Below, one piece after another: positions 41,774 to 51,489 of a stretch of 64,000 nucleotides of DNA (the stretch's first letter is position 1; the number at the start of each line of letters is the position of its first letter). The stretch covers positions 1-64,000 of the forward strand of contig JAHDQM010000002.1 of the NCBI GenBank assembly GCA_018433835.1, read 5' to 3'. The position numbers were made by a program, and so were the translations under genes. Source of the DNA: Methanoculleus sp. (GTDB taxonomy: Archaea; Halobacteriota; Methanomicrobia; Methanomicrobiales; Methanoculleaceae). The notes beneath the pieces are model-generated. The model saw only the letters and a program-made list of their open reading frames with translations. It made no database searches and was not told the origin of the DNA.

Positions 41774-42656
41774 TGTCGATGCCGAACCGCTCCGCGTTGG
41801 CATCGGCGACCGCCTGGATATTCGCGATCACAGCATCCTGCCGGGCGGGTTTGAAGAGGTGCCGGAAGCGCTTCTGCTTCGCGAGGTACTCCTCGACGGG
41901 CTTGCGCCTCACCTTCTTCGCCTTCTCCACCACACCGTCGACCATCTCGTAGTTCACCCAGAGACCGGTCTCGATGGCGAGTTTGGCCATGGCGAGCGTC
42001 TCGCCGGACTCAAAGCCCCACCCCGTGCAGCAGGGGGTGTGCACCTGGATGTAGCAGGGTCCGGGGGTGTTGATGGCCCGCTCAACCTTCTGCATGAAGT
42101 CGTTCGGATAGGCGATCGAGGCGGTCGCGACGTACGGCGCACCGTGAGCCGCAAGGATCGCGGGCATGTCCTTCTTTTTGTGCATGTTTCCAGGCGAGCA
42201 CGATCCCGCCGGGCTCGTCGTGGTGCTCGCGCCGTACGGCGTCGCGCCCGACCGCTGGATGCCCGTGTTCATGTAGGCCTCGTTGTCGTAGCAGATGTAG
42301 GTGATGTCGTGGCCCCGCTCGAAGGCGCCGCTGATGCAGAGCACCCCGATATCGAACGTGGCTCCGTCGCCGCAGACGCAGAGGACCTTCTCGCTGCGTC
42401 CCTGCCTCTTCAGCGACGCCTCAATGCCGGAGGCAACCGCCGCAGCGTTCTCGAAGAGCGAGTGGATCCAGGGTACCCCCCACGCAGTCTCCGGGTAGGG
42501 CGTGGAGAAGACCTCCATGCACCCCGTCGAGGCTACCAGGATCGCGTTCTTTCCGGTCGCCTTGAGGAGGAGCCGGGCCGCAAGCGCCGGACCGCACCCT
42601 CCGCATGCCCGGTGTCCGGCCGAGAAGAGCTCGCATCCCCCTTCTACCTCAGCCAT
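41748..42656 (-). CDS. porB: Pyruvate:ferredoxin oxidoreductase, beta subunit
   Basis: The 302-residue subunit binds thiamine diphosphate and one 4Fe-4S cluster. CGGCG near residues 18-22 and the TPP motif [11 protein letters not shown] are visible, together with [20 protein letters not shown]. It is the last gene of porGDAB on the minus strand. In methanogens the enzyme carboxylates acetyl-CoA to pyruvate for biosynthesis. Confidence 0.93.
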   Translation of the reverse strand: MAEVEGGCELFSAGHRACGGCGPALAARLLLKATGKNAILVASTGCMEVFSTPYPETAWGVPWIHSLFENAAAVASGIEASLKRQGRSEKVLCVCGDGATFDIGVLCISGAFERGHDITYICYDNEAYMNTGIQRSGATPYGASTTTSPAGSCSPGNMHKKKDMPAILAAHGAPYVATASIAYPNDFMQKVERAINTPGPCYIQVHTPCCTGWGFESGETLAMAKLAIETGLWVNYEMVDGVVEKAKKVRRKPVEEYLAKQKRFRHLFKPARQDAVIANIQAVADANAERFGIDIKKKESSE

Positions 42657-43811
42657 TCAGAGCACCTCCGTCCGTAATCCATAGAATAGATCTCCTTTCC
42701 CCTTCTCGGCGAGGTCGACGACCGCGGCGATATCCCTCTTCCTCACGTCGCGCCCACCGAGAGCGATGATATAGTCGTATACGGCCGCACCGGAACCGTA
42801 GAGTGCCGATTTTACCTCGGTGCCGACCGCTCCGCCGTTGCCGAGCGAGATGTTCTTGTCGAGCACCGCCACCGTCGAGACGCCTTTGAGCGCATCCGCG
42901 ATCTCCTGGGCCGGGAACGGCCGGTAGGTCCGGATCTTCAAGAGCCCCACCTTCCGGCCGTGCTCGCGCATTTCATCGATGGCGTCCTTTGCGGTGCCGC
43001 AGATGGAGCCCATGGCGACGAGCGCGGTATCGGCGTCATCGAGGCGGTAGCCCTCGACGAGCGCGGAGTAGTCCCTGCCGAACAGTTCGCCGAACTCGCG
43101 CCCGGCCTTGATGAACGCCTGTTTGGCACGCTGCATCGCCCGATCGACCTCGTACCGGAACTCCGTGTAGTACTCGGGCGTCGCGTACATCCCCATGCTC
43201 AGCGGATTTGCGGCGTCCAGCCGCTGGTACGGCGTAAAAGCGGGCAGGTAGGCGTCCACCTCCTCCTGGGTGAGGAGGGTAACCGGCTCGAAGGTGTGCG
43301 TGAGGATGAACCCGTCGAAGCAGACGAACGCCGGAAGGAGGATGTCGTGGTCTTCGCAGACACGGTACGCGATCACGTGCAGATCGGCAGCCTCCTGGTT
43401 GTCCTCTGCGTAGAACTGCAGCCACCCGGAGTCGCGCAGGGATATCGAGTCCTGCTGGTCGTTCCAGATCGAGAGCGGCGCACCGAGAGAGCGGTTTGCA
43501 ATCGTCATCACGATCGGCTGGCGCATCCCCGTCGCGTTGAAGCAGACCTCGAACATCAGGGCGAGGCCCTGGGACGTCGTTGCCGAGTAGACCCGGGAAC
43601 CCGCCGCACTCGCACCTAAGCAGGCGGAAAGGGCCGAAAACTCACTCTCGACCGTGATATACTCGGCATCGATCTCGCAGTTCGCCACCATCTGGGCGAG
43701 GTCTTCGACGATGTGCGTCTGCGGCGTGATGGGATAGGCTGCAATGACCTGCGGGCGGCAGCGTTTTACGATCTCAGCCACCGCATGCGACCCTTCCATA
43801 AATTCCAGCAT
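42657..43811 (-). CDS. porA: Pyruvate:ferredoxin oxidoreductase, alpha subunit
   Basis: A 384-residue subunit starting MLEFMEGSHAVAEIVKRC, with AYPITPQTHIVE and the TPP-proximal YSATTSQGLALMFEV. It abuts porB without a gap and overlaps porD by one base. The long upstream in-frame extension is out of family and is rejected. Confidence 0.94.
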   Translation of the reverse strand: MLEFMEGSHAVAEIVKRCRPQVIAAYPITPQTHIVEDLAQMVANCEIDAEYITVESEFSALSACLGASAAGSRVYSATTSQGLALMFEVCFNATGMRQPIVMTIANRSLGAPLSIWNDQQDSISLRDSGWLQFYAEDNQEAADLHVIAYRVCEDHDILLPAFVCFDGFILTHTFEPVTLLTQEEVDAYLPAFTPYQRLDAANPLSMGMYATPEYYTEFRYEVDRAMQRAKQAFIKAGREFGELFGRDYSALVEGYRLDDADTALVAMGSICGTAKDAIDEMREHGRKVGLLKIRTYRPFPAQEIADALKGVSTVAVLDKNISLGNGGAVGTEVKSALYGSGAAVYDYIIALGGRDVRKRDIAAVVDLAEKGKGDLFYGLRTEVL

Positions 43812-44071
43812 TATTTCTCCTCCTTCTCCATCCGGATGCCCTTCTTCGGGCAGATCTCCACGCAGAGCCCGCAGCCCTTGCAGTAGTCGAGGTCGGGCTC
43901 GAACGTGCCCTCCTCCGTCTCGCGGACGCACCCTTCCGGACATACCAGGGCGCACATGCCGCATTTCGTGCACTTCTCAGGCTCGAAGACCGGCTTGAAG
44001 ACACGCCAGGCGCCTGTCTTATTCTCGAGAGCCCTGCCCGGAGTCGCAGCGCAGCCGACCCGTAGCGCCAT
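43811..44071 (-). CDS. porD: Pyruvate:ferredoxin oxidoreductase, delta subunit (two 4Fe-4S)
   Basis: An 86-residue ferredoxin-type subunit with the two cluster motifs CTKCGMCALVCPEGC and CKGCGLCVEIC. It carries electrons between the TPP site and ferredoxin. The ATG at 44071 overlaps the porG stop. Confidence 0.94.
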   Translation of the reverse strand: MALRVGCAATPGRALENKTGAWRVFKPVFEPEKCTKCGMCALVCPEGCVRETEEGTFEPDLDYCKGCGLCVEICPKKGIRMEKEEK

Positions 44072-44616
44072 TATACGGCACCTCCGATCTGGTGGTACGC
44101 GCGCTCTGCTGCCTTGACGTTTCTGTCGGCCATGCTTCCGGAGAACCGGCTCCGCAGCGCATGCTCGAGCGGCTCCAGCTTGATCTCGCCGGTGGCTGCG
44201 GCGAATGCGCCCATCAGGGTTGTATTGGTGATGGGCACACCAAGTTCTTCGAGCGCGATGGTGGTCGCATCGATGGTGTAGACCTTGACGCCCTCCGGCA
44301 CCCGGGGATCGAAGTCGGGTTTCTCGGTATTGACGATGGCGATGCCGCCTTCTTTCATGCCCATAAAGACATCCACATCCCCGATCAGGGTCGGGTCCTG
44401 CACGATGATGTAGTCCGGCTCGTATATCTGGCTGCGCAGCCGGATTTTTTCATCGCTGAAGCGGACAAACGCCTGAACAGGGGCGCCCCGCCGCTCCACG
44501 CCGAAGGCCGGGAATGCCTGGGCATACACGCCGCCCTCAAATGCCGCGAAAGCAATGAGTTCGGCAGCGGTCACGGAACCCTGGCCACCTCTGCCATGAA
44601 TGCGTAACTCTCTCAA
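44071..44616 (-). CDS. porG: Pyruvate:ferredoxin oxidoreductase, gamma subunit
   Basis: A 181-residue subunit beginning MRELRIHGRGGQGSVTAAEL. The start is TTG because the family N-terminus RIHGRGGQG lies directly after it and no nearby ATG fits. A purine-rich aaaggggg lies about 8 bases upstream as ribosome site. First gene of porGDAB. Confidence 0.93.
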   Translation of the reverse strand: MRELRIHGRGGQGSVTAAELIAFAAFEGGVYAQAFPAFGVERRGAPVQAFVRFSDEKIRLRSQIYEPDYIIVQDPTLIGDVDVFMGMKEGGIAIVNTEKPDFDPRVPEGVKVYTIDATTIALEELGVPITNTTLMGAFAAATGEIKLEPLEHALRSRFSGSMADRNVKAAERAYHQIGGAV

Positions 44617-44647
44617 ACAAAAACCCCCTTTAAATCTTAATGATTAA

Positions 44648-44660
44648 TAATATAAATACT
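44648..44660 (-). promoter_or_regulatory. TATA box for porGDAB
   Basis: Plus-strand aatataaatact reads on the minus strand as a TTTATATT-type box, about 35 bp before the TTG start at 44616. Position and A/T content support the porGDAB promoter with a short leader. Confidence 0.55.
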
Positions 44661-44754
44661 CCGGCACCCTACAAGACCCCGGAGTCACGGGCGTGCCGGA
44701 ACACCTGTTGCCCGCGAGACAACATAATTTTTGCCGGTGCCGGGTTGCCCCCGC

Positions 44755-45372
44755 CTACTGGACGTTCGCAAGCCGGCTCCTGAGCTCCTCGGGGGTGCAG
44801 TGCCGCACCTCCATCAGGGCGGAGACGACCGCGTCGGAGAAGACCAGCGCCGCGGTCTCGAAAAGGGTCCCGAGAGGAGCGAAAGACCCGGAGATCGACC
44901 GGTACTGCCCGGTGAGCTGGCGGATCTCGAAGTCGCGCGGGATATCCGCATCCTTGAGCCGGTTGTTCCCGATCTCGACGATGCAATCGGCCATGCGCCC
45001 GATATGCGAATCGGACGTCGATGTGACGAGGCAGATCTTCCCTCCGATCTCCCGGGCGGTCTCGCACGCGTCCACGACGGATTGGGTCTCTCCAGAGCCC
45101 GAGAACGCGACAAGCACGTCGTCAGGCCCGAACGCGGGCGTGATCGTCTCACCGATGACGTAACTCTCAAACCCAAGATGCATCAGCCGCTGGGCAAATG
45201 CCCGTGCGACAAGGCCCGATCGCCCGGCACCGGCCAGATAGATCCGTTTTGCGCTGAGGATCTCATCGAGAAACTGGCCCGCGCTCTCGAGGTCCATGGC
45301 ACGTGTCGTCTCTTCGAGACGCGACGTCATCAGGAGCATGAGATCGGCGATACTGGGACAGTCCGACTGCAT
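44755..45372 (-). CDS. hxlB: 6-phospho-3-hexuloisomerase (SIS domain)
   Basis: A 205-residue isomerase that converts hexulose 6-phosphate to fructose 6-phosphate; in methanogens the reverse ribulose-monophosphate route supplies pentoses. SIS features are AGAGRSGLVARAFAQRL and FSGSGETQSVVD. The partner hexulose-phosphate synthase is not next to it; in other archaea it is sometimes fused or separate. Confidence 0.88.
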   Translation of the reverse strand: MQSDCPSIADLMLLMTSRLEETTRAMDLESAGQFLDEILSAKRIYLAGAGRSGLVARAFAQRLMHLGFESYVIGETITPAFGPDDVLVAFSGSGETQSVVDACETAREIGGKICLVTSTSDSHIGRMADCIVEIGNNRLKDADIPRDFEIRQLTGQYRSISGSFAPLGTLFETAALVFSDAVVSALMEVRHCTPEELRSRLANVQ

Positions 45373-45472
45373 GTTTCCGGTCCCTCCTCTTTTGAATTCA
45401 CTATACTACCCGGCACAACATAAAAGAGTATGAAACCGAAGGGCGCGTCCTGCCGGTTTGCCCGGGTAAGGG

Positions 45473-46345
45473 CTACCGCTCCACTGCGAGCCCGAGGATC
45501 CCGGTTGCTCCCGAGAAGACATCGCGGGCGATCCTGGCAAGTCCCCGGGCGGCGCACCACTCGTCGTAGACGTCGACCTTCCGGGTGAGGAGCGACTCCA
45601 CCCCCGGTGCGATGGCGGGCGCCATGGAACCGGCGAGGGCGACCTTCGCGCCGGGGCTTATAAGAAGCATCGCGGCGCATTCCATCGCGGCAAACATGGC
45701 CATCGTCCCCACCCTGAGTTCGGGAGGCACCGTATAGTTCAAACCCGCGTGGAGGAAGGCGTCGTTCGCCGTGGATTCGCCCCGGTCGATCCGGCGGATG
45801 GCGTCCACGTCGAGAGCGCCGTGCCGGGTGCCGGGAGCGAAGATGCAGGCGTCGAACGCGCCGGTGATCCGGCCGCCGGTCACGAGGAGGGTGACGGTGT
45901 TCGAGCTCGCGTCGCAGACCACGACGTCGTTCCCGAGGTCGTGCACGACCTCGTACAGGATCCCGATCTTCTCGGGGCTCGCCTGGTGGGAGTAGGCCTT
46001 GAACCGCGGATCGGTCGGGGATCCGCGGTGCAGCCCGGGGACCACGACGGCGGGGATCCCGCTCTCTTTAATCTCGTCGTAGACCCGGGTGCCGCCGCCA
46101 ATGTGCTTGCCGGCACCCTCCCGGGAGATGACGCCGCGGTTTTCGACCTTCCCGATATCGGTTACGGCCGAGATGCCGTCGCCCATCGAGTAGCAGACGG
46201 CAATACCCTCGACCTCGTCGAGAGGGGAGAGGCGGGCGAGATCACCGGCCGAGAAGTGCCTGGCCTCTTCACGGGAGATCTTGAACTCCTCTTTGCCGGT
46301 GGAGAAGCGCATCGCAGTAGTGCCGTGGTCGACGCCGATGAACAT
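45473..46345 (-). CDS. Methanogenesis marker protein 12 (UPF0285)
   Basis: A 290-residue protein with the actin/hexokinase-like N-terminus MFIGVDHGTTAMRF and CDASSNTVTLLVTGG, ending VFSGATGILGLAVE. It belongs to the marker 12 family (TIGR03281), restricted to methanogens. The ATG at 46345 fits the family start. The specific role is unknown; ATP-dependent activation of a methanogenesis cofactor or enzyme is suggested by the fold. Confidence 0.9.
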   Translation of the reverse strand: MFIGVDHGTTAMRFSTGKEEFKISREEARHFSAGDLARLSPLDEVEGIAVCYSMGDGISAVTDIGKVENRGVISREGAGKHIGGGTRVYDEIKESGIPAVVVPGLHRGSPTDPRFKAYSHQASPEKIGILYEVVHDLGNDVVVCDASSNTVTLLVTGGRITGAFDACIFAPGTRHGALDVDAIRRIDRGESTANDAFLHAGLNYTVPPELRVGTMAMFAAMECAAMLLISPGAKVALAGSMAPAIAPGVESLLTRKVDVYDEWCAARGLARIARDVFSGATGILGLAVER

Positions 46346-46411
46346 GATATATCTCGTTGCACCCTCGTGAGGAAGTAAGTTTTCGGATCGCCCCATAAGA
46401 GGAGACGGGAA

Positions 46412-47284
46412 TCAGGCCACGCTGCCCTGATAGCGCCTCTTCGTGTATTCCACCGCGCCGACGACGGCGAGGCCCACAAGGAAGAAGAGCCAGCCGCCGG
46501 CCACCATATCCCCGGCCTCAGCCCCCTTCTCCCAGAGCATCCTCGCCGAGCCGAGCATCAGCCCGGTGAGCAGGGCGAGCATCGCCCCGTGGTAGGTCGC
46601 GAGGAGGTACTTGAGGGCTTTCGTGAAGAGAAGGAGCCCCGCAACTCCGCCGGCGACGTAGGCGAAGATCTCGGGGAGAGAGAGGGCCCGGAGCGCTTCA
46701 AGCATGAACTCGTACTGGTTGAGGACGAGGGTTATGTAGGCGCCCGATACCCCGGGGAGGATCATGGCGCAGAGCGCCGCCATCCCGGTGAGGAAGAGGA
46801 CCGGCAGAGAGTGGCCGACATCGAGGTGCCCGAGGCCTCCAATGAGATACCCGGCACCGGTTCCGACGGCGAGGTAGGCAACGGTGGCCGCGCCCGGGGA
46901 GCGGATCTCAAGGAATATGGCGACCGCAGAGGCGATGATGAGGCCGAGAAAGAAGGAGTAGGTCTCCACCGCGTGGTAGGTAAGGAGGGAGAGGATCACC
47001 CGGGACATCAGAAGGAAGGCGGTGCCGATACCGGCAAGGAGGACGACGAGGAACGGGATATCGATCTTCTCGAGGTCCGTCCGGAGAGACCCGAAGTCGC
47101 CCCTCGCGAGGTGTTTTGCCGAGGCAGGGTCGACACTGCCGATAGCCCCGACCAGCCGCTCGTAGATCCCGGTGATGAGGGCGATCGTCCCTCCCGAGAC
47201 GCCGGGGACTATGTCGCAGGCCCCCATCGCGAGACCGCGCAGGTAAATCCCGGCGTTTTCCCGCGCATCCGGACGCCGGCTCAT
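46412..47284 (-). CDS. DUF368 family membrane protein (polyprenyl-phosphate translocase type)
   Basis: A 290-residue polytopic protein with the duplicated motif IVPGVSGGTIALITGIYE and ILPGVSGAYITLVLNQYE. DUF368 proteins were recently linked to recycling of polyprenyl-phosphate carriers across the membrane. That would suit the glycan genes elsewhere in this window. The ATG at 47284 was preferred to a 48-residue longer frame that lacks family sequence. Confidence 0.88.
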   Translation of the reverse strand: MSRRPDARENAGIYLRGLAMGACDIVPGVSGGTIALITGIYERLVGAIGSVDPASAKHLARGDFGSLRTDLEKIDIPFLVVLLAGIGTAFLLMSRVILSLLTYHAVETYSFFLGLIIASAVAIFLEIRSPGAATVAYLAVGTGAGYLIGGLGHLDVGHSLPVLFLTGMAALCAMILPGVSGAYITLVLNQYEFMLEALRALSLPEIFAYVAGGVAGLLLFTKALKYLLATYHGAMLALLTGLMLGSARMLWEKGAEAGDMVAGGWLFFLVGLAVVGAVEYTKRRYQGSVA

Positions 47285-47718
47285 GGCCCGGCTCCGTGAA
47301 AGGTATCGATGAACACGGCAACCCGGCTCTGCAGGCGGATCGTATGGTCGCCGGGCCGGACGAGTGGCGACGCGAGTACAGGAGATTCCTGCAGGTAGAC
47401 GGGGGCCGGAGATCCGCCGGTCCTGCAACAGGTGTGTGCCTCTCTCAATCGGACAACTCCTTGTGATTCTTCATATGTTGGAGACGGTCATGTAAAATAT
47501 GCCCCGATCGGAACTACCGGATCGTGGAATGAACCGTGTGCGGGCATTAACCTTTCCCCGTGCCGCCGCATCGCCGCTCTCCCGGGGGCAACCTGGGAGC
47601 AACTCCGGCAAAGACTCATAACGGGCCGTCCCGAAATCCTCCGCTCGTGCCAGATGAAGGGGGCTTTTCCCCGCTCCACCCAGAAGTAAATCCTATAGCG
47701 TGAGAGGGTCATTACTCT
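47285..47718. other. Divergent intergenic region between DUF368 and epimerase genes
   Basis: No supported gene in 434 bases. It contains GC-rich sequence (47400-47440 and 47540-47660) and a small A/T-rich patch at 47460-47500 (cttcatatgttgg and tgtaaaatatgcc) that may hold promoter elements. A plus frame at 47432-47689 has no family signal or ribosome site and was not accepted. Confidence 0.4.
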
Positions 47719-48651
47719 ATGATGTTCTGTATCGTAACGGGCGGTGCCGGTTTCATCGGTTCGCACGTCGTCGACGCCCTGGTAGCGGCGGGAGACGACG
47801 TGCTGGTCATCGATGACTGCAGTGCGGGCACCGAGAGGAACCTCGCACACCACGCGGTGAGCGGGCGGGTCACCTTCGTCGGGCAGAACCTGCTCGATGA
47901 CGGCTGGCAGGAGCGTTTTGCAGGCGCAGACAGGGTCTACCATATCGCTGCAGACCCCGACGTCCGGCAGAGCGCCGTGACCCCGGACTCCCAGATCAGG
48001 AACAACATCGTCGCCACGCACCGGGTGCTCGAGGCGATGCGGGCGCACGGCGTGCCGGAACTGGTCTTCACCTCGACCTCGACCGTCTACGGCGATGCCG
48101 CCGTCATCCCGACGCCGGAGATCTATACCCCGCTCGAGCCGATATCCGTCTACGGTGCAACAAAACTCGCCTGCGAGGCGCTCATATCGTCATACTGCCA
48201 CTCGTTTGAGATGCGGTCATGGGTCTACCGGTTCGCAAACATCATCGGTGAGAGAAGCGGACACGGCGTCATCCCCGACTTCATCCGCAAACTCCGGGAA
48301 AACCCGCAGGAACTCGAGATCCTGGGCGACGGCAGGCAGACGAAGTCGTACCTGGAGGTCGGGGTGTGCGTCCGTGCCGTGCAGTTCGGGATCGAGCACT
48401 CGCACGACCCGGTGAACACTTTCAACATCGGCTCCGAGGACTGGATCGACGTCGTCGCGATCGCCGACATCGTCGCGGAAGAGATGGGTCTCTCCGGCGT
48501 ACGCCACCGGTTCACCGGCGGAGCGCGCGGCTGGGTCGGCGACGTACCGAAGATGCAACTCTCGGTCGAGAAACTCAAGGGCCTCGGCTGGCAGTGCGGG
48601 ACAACCTCGGAAGAGAGCGTGCGCACGGCGGTCCGCGCCATGCTTGGGTAG
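47719..48651 (+). CDS. NAD-dependent sugar epimerase/dehydratase (UDP-glucose 4-epimerase-like)
   Basis: A 310-residue short-chain dehydrogenase/reductase. The NAD motif TGGAGFIGSHVVD lies at 6-18, the catalytic Ser in TSTSTVYGDA, and the YxxxK site YGATK near 144-148. It makes an activated sugar for the surface glycans. A divergent DUF368 gene lies upstream. Confidence 0.9.
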   Translation: MMFCIVTGGAGFIGSHVVDALVAAGDDVLVIDDCSAGTERNLAHHAVSGRVTFVGQNLLDDGWQERFAGADRVYHIAADPDVRQSAVTPDSQIRNNIVATHRVLEAMRAHGVPELVFTSTSTVYGDAAVIPTPEIYTPLEPISVYGATKLACEALISSYCHSFEMRSWVYRFANIIGERSGHGVIPDFIRKLRENPQELEILGDGRQTKSYLEVGVCVRAVQFGIEHSHDPVNTFNIGSEDWIDVVAIADIVAEEMGLSGVRHRFTGGARGWVGDVPKMQLSVEKLKGLGWQCGTTSEESVRTAVRAMLG

Positions 48652-48714
48652 GGAGAGCGGCACCCTACCCGGGCCGGAATTCCAGGCATTTTCAGGATTG
48701 CACAAAAGGTTCAC

Positions 48715-49869
48715 ATGAAGTACGTCATTATTCTCGGAGACGGCATGGCGGACGAGCCGCTTGCCGAACTGGGGGGCAGGACACCCCTCGAATATGCAGA
48801 AATACCGAATATGGACAGGATCGCCCGCGAGGGCCGGTGCGGGATGCTCCGAACCGTGCCGGACGGATTCGAGCCTGGGAGCGACGTCGCGAACCTCTCC
48901 ATCCTGGGCTACGATCCCCGCAACTCCTATACCGGGAGGGGGCCGCTCGAAGCGGCCAGCATGGGCATCGATCTCGGGGACGCCGAGATGGCTTACCGGT
49001 GCAACCTGGTCGCGATCCGGAACGGCGTGATGGAGGACTTCAACGCCGGGCACATCTCCAGCGCCGAGGGTGCCGAACTCCTCCGCGACCTTGATGCTGC
49101 GCTCGGCAGGGTCCGGGTCTATCCAGGGATCAGCTACCGGAACCTGATGGTCGTTCCCCGTGCGCGCGGCGCCGTCACCACGCCGCCCCACGACATCGTC
49201 GGCAGATCCGTCAGGGAGTTCCTCCCGCGCGGAGACGACGCCGAACTCCTCCGCGACTGCATGGAACGGTCCAGGGAAGTCTTTGCCGGCCACCCGGTCA
49301 ACCTGCGCCGCGTGCAGGAAGGAAAGACCCCGGCAACCGAGATCTGGCCGTGGAGCGGAGGGAGAAAACCGTCGCTTACGCCCTTCCGTGAGAAGTACGG
49401 CCTTGCCGGCGCCGTGATCTCCGCAGTCGACCTCCTGTCCGGCATCGCCCGCCTTGCAGGGATGGAGGTGATCCGCGTCCCGGGCGCCACCGGGTTCCTG
49501 GACACCGATTACGAGGCGAAGGCGCGGTATGCGGTCGACGCCCTCGACCGCCTCGACTTCGTCTACATGCACGTCGAGGCTCCCGACGAGGCAGGGCACA
49601 TGGGGAGCGTGGAGGAGAAGGTGCGGGCGATCGAGCGGCTCGATGAGGCGATCGGAATCGTCCTCGACCGGCCGGACACGACCGTCGCGGTTCTCCCCGA
49701 CCACCCGACGCCGATACGGCTCAAGACCCACACCGCGGACCCGATACCGTTTGCGGTGCTCGGGAAAGGAAGGGACGCTGTTTCGGCGTTCTCCGAGCGC
49801 GAGGCGGCAGAGGGGTCGTTCGGGCTCATGCAGGCACCCGGCCTCCTCTCCCTGCTCTTTTCACGGTGA
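48715..49869 (+). CDS. apgM: 2,3-bisphosphoglycerate-independent phosphoglycerate mutase (archaeal type)
   Basis: A 384-residue alkaline phosphatase-superfamily enzyme interconverting 2- and 3-phosphoglycerate. The N-terminus KYVIILGDGMADEPL provides the first metal ligands, SNLSILGYDP-type sequence (here ANLSILGYDP) the phosphoserine site, and HVEAPDEAGHMG the other metal ligands. Fits glycolysis/gluconeogenesis from pyruvate made by Por. Confidence 0.94.
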   Translation: MKYVIILGDGMADEPLAELGGRTPLEYAEIPNMDRIAREGRCGMLRTVPDGFEPGSDVANLSILGYDPRNSYTGRGPLEAASMGIDLGDAEMAYRCNLVAIRNGVMEDFNAGHISSAEGAELLRDLDAALGRVRVYPGISYRNLMVVPRARGAVTTPPHDIVGRSVREFLPRGDDAELLRDCMERSREVFAGHPVNLRRVQEGKTPATEIWPWSGGRKPSLTPFREKYGLAGAVISAVDLLSGIARLAGMEVIRVPGATGFLDTDYEAKARYAVDALDRLDFVYMHVEAPDEAGHMGSVEEKVRAIERLDEAIGIVLDRPDTTVAVLPDHPTPIRLKTHTADPIPFAVLGKGRDAVSAFSEREAAEGSFGLMQAPGLLSLLFSR

Positions 49870-49941
49870 ACCGGGCTGGAACGGGACGGGGTTTCCCGGC
49901 ACCACCTTTTTGTAGTCTTCGTACACATCACCTATTTGGAT

Positions 49942-51489
49942 ATGGAACCCCTGACGGCAGACAGGATCGTCGAGAAGATACGGGAGATCGAGCAGGGCGT
50001 AGGAAGGCTCTCCCCGATGCAGAAGGTCCTCATCGGGACCGACGGATCGGTGACCAACCTGCTTGAGATGGCGACCGGGCACCCCGTCGCCATCACCACC
50101 CGCGTTCAGGACGTTATCGGCGCCGACCCCGGGACCGCGGCGGCACTTGATATCGAGCCGGGCGACGAGGTCAATTACCGCGTAGTGGAGTTGAAGGATA
50201 GCGTAACGGGGGAAGTCCTCATCCATGCGGTCTCCTGCACCCCGCTCCGGCGGCTCGCGCCGGAGTTCAGGCAGGACCTCATGCGGGCGGATATCCCCAT
50301 CGGCAGGATCCTCTGCCGCCACCGGATAGAGTCGCGCCGGGAGATCACCGATGCCCGCGTCATCCGCGCCGGTACGGACCTGGCCCGGGCGTTCAACGTC
50401 CACCGGTTCGAACCGATGCTCTCCCGGAAATACCGGATCATCCACCACGAGGAGCCGCTGATCGCCATCGAAGAGGTCTTCCCCTGCACGGCGTTTGCGG
50501 ACGAGATCAGGGTGCTGGTCGATGCCCCGTCACGGATCCACATAACCCTGCTCGATATGAACGGCACCTCGGGCAGGGTGGACGGCGGGGTCGGGGTCAC
50601 CCTCGACGAGCCCGGCTGTGTCCTGGATGCGCGGAAAGGTACGGGGATCGAGGTGCGCGGCGGCGACGAGGAAGCCCGCCGCAGGGTTGCCGAAGCGGCC
50701 CGGGTGGTGACGGAAGGGCTCGGACTCCCGGGAGGTGCGGAGATCGCCCTCCATACCACTGCACGGCAGCATGCGGGGCTCGGGAGCGGGACGCAGATTG
50801 CGCTCGCCACGGCCGCCGCTCTCTGCCGGCTCTATGACCGGGATGTCCCGGTACACGACCTTGCGAGGGTCGTCGGCCGCGGCGGGACCTCCGGTATCGG
50901 CACGGCGGCGTTCGAGCAGGGCGGGTTCATCCTGGACGGCGGGCACCGGCTCGGAACTCCGGGAGGCAAGCAGGATTTCCGCCCCTCGGCGGCATCACGG
51001 GGTATCGCGCCCCCGCCGGTCCTCGCCCGGCACAGGTTCCCGGAGGACTGGCGCATCCTGCTCGTGACGCCTGATTCCGGTGCAGGGGCACATGGGGGGA
51101 GGGAGGTCGATATATTCCGCACGCACTGTCCGGTGCCGCTCGACGAGGTGCGGGAGCTCTGCCACGAGGTGCTCATGCGGATGGTTCCGGGCCTTGTCGA
51201 GCACGACCTCGACCTCTTCGGCTCGGCGATCAACAGGACACAAGCCCTCGGGTTCAAGAAAGTCGAGGTGGCCATGCAGCATCCGGTCGTCTCCTCGCTC
51301 CTCGAGGCGACGGTGCAGGCCGGCGCCGCCGGTGCGGGCCTGAGCTCGTTCGGGCCGACGGTCTACGCCGTCGGGGACTCCGGCATGGCGGATGTGGCCC
51401 GGGCGGCGAAGGAGGCACTCGGCGACCGGGGAGGGTCGGTGCTGCTCACGCAGGCAAGGAACTGCGGGGCGGTCGTGCGGACGGGGTGA
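49942..51489 (+). CDS. Fused chorismate lyase-like (DUF98) and beta-RFAP synthase-like protein, methanopterin synthesis
   Basis: A 515-residue protein with two enzyme halves. Residues 1-185 resemble the DUF98 chorismate pyruvate-lyase family that makes 4-hydroxybenzoate in methanogens (PMQKVLIGTDGSVTNLLE; then YRIIHHEEPLIAIEEVF). Residues 189-515 form a GHMP-kinase-like beta-ribofuranosylaminobenzene 5'-phosphate synthase, with RIHITLLDMNG and the loop QHAGLGSGTQIA. The second reaction joins the benzoate to phosphoribosyl pyrophosphate, so the fusion channels consecutive steps of methanopterin synthesis. The ATG at 49942 is preferred to a TTG six bases upstream. Confidence 0.9.
   Translation: MEPLTADRIVEKIREIEQGVGRLSPMQKVLIGTDGSVTNLLEMATGHPVAITTRVQDVIGADPGTAAALDIEPGDEVNYRVVELKDSVTGEVLIHAVSCTPLRRLAPEFRQDLMRADIPIGRILCRHRIESRREITDARVIRAGTDLARAFNVHRFEPMLSRKYRIIHHEEPLIAIEEVFPCTAFADEIRVLVDAPSRIHITLLDMNGTSGRVDGGVGVTLDEPGCVLDARKGTGIEVRGGDEEARRRVAEAARVVTEGLGLPGGAEIALHTTARQHAGLGSGTQIALATAAALCRLYDRDVPVHDLARVVGRGGTSGIGTAAFEQGGFILDGGHRLGTPGGKQDFRPSAASRGIAPPPVLARHRFPEDWRILLVTPDSGAGAHGGREVDIFRTHCPVPLDEVRELCHEVLMRMVPGLVEHDLDLFGSAINRTQALGFKKVEVAMQHPVVSSLLEATVQAGAAGAGLSSFGPTVYAVGDSGMADVARAAKEALGDRGGSVLLTQARNCGAVVRTG

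Noticed and set aside
47432..47689. 85-codon plus-strand frame in the divergent spacer
   Set aside because: No ribosome site, no hydrophobic or family pattern, and it lies over GC-rich filler sequence.
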